Below, one piece after another: positions 5,633 to 5,652 of a stretch of DNA of 5,652 nucleotides. Every line of letters begins with the position of its first letter. The stretch's first letter is position 1. Source of the stretch: Kiritimatiellota bacterium (lineage in GTDB: Bacteria > Verrucomicrobiota > Lentisphaeria > Victivallales > JAADHT01); the NCBI GenBank assembly GCA_013151705.1, contig JAADHT010000245.1, positions 1 to 5,652 of the forward strand, given 5' to 3'. A program made the position numbers and the translations under genes. Under the pieces are notes generated by a model, which made no database searches, was not told the DNA's origin, and saw nothing but the letters and a program-made list of their open reading frames with translations.

Positions 5633-5652
5633 GAACATCGATGCCGTTTCGT

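Noticed and set aside
5549..5638. Longer gdhA start at the in-frame ATG at 5638, adding 29 residues
   Set aside because: No Shine-Dalgarno sequence precedes it, the added residues do not resemble the family, and AAAAGGAGG sits 6 nt before the ATG at 5551, which gives the usual 447-residue protein.

Overview
The window carries three protein genes and two gene-free stretches rich in small repeats. The organism is a bacterium of moderate to slightly high GC content with normal Shine-Dalgarno starts and long, intact genes. The MnmG variant (a PRAQCDK motif where E. coli has TRAQADR), an uncharacterised membrane-anchored protein and intergenic GTAG-headed hairpins would fit the PVC group (Verrucomicrobiota, Kiritimatiellota or Lentisphaerota). 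That placement is an inference from remembered family patterns and has low confidence.

Layout. Positions 1-287 are non-coding as far as can be seen and hold a candidate sigma-70 promoter and a good ribosome binding site. These drive a + strand gene (288-1640) for a 450-residue, single-pass membrane protein of unknown function. It has a beta-rich N-terminal domain, a TPR-like helical part, a disordered linker and a C-terminal beta-rich domain. Positions 1641-2024 separate it from the convergent mnmG gene. This gap holds a small dyad, a 7-bp periodic repeat whose motif changes strand halfway, and an inverted pair of related GTAG-headed hairpins (1803-2023). mnmG (2025-3890, - strand) encodes the FAD-binding subunit of the tRNA wobble-uridine modification enzyme. 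The gap 3891-4207 holds another GTAG-headed hairpin with a degenerate partner, then an intrinsic terminator for the next gene. gdhA (4208-5551, - strand) encodes a hexameric-type glutamate dehydrogenase, probably NADP-dependent. It has a strong ribosome binding site, a leader hairpin and a possible -10 box near the window edge.

The three genes do not form a pathway. gdhA assimilates ammonium into glutamate, mnmG works in translation, and the first gene is of unknown role. A terminator lies between gdhA and mnmG, and the third gene is convergent, so each is probably its own transcription unit.

The most interesting signal is in the gaps. Three hairpins each begin directly after a GTAG tetranucleotide, the hallmark of REP sequences mobilised by REP-associated tyrosine transposases. 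Two of them share a stem pattern and lie in inverted orientation, as in a REPIN or BIME. No new multi-gene system is visible in this window.
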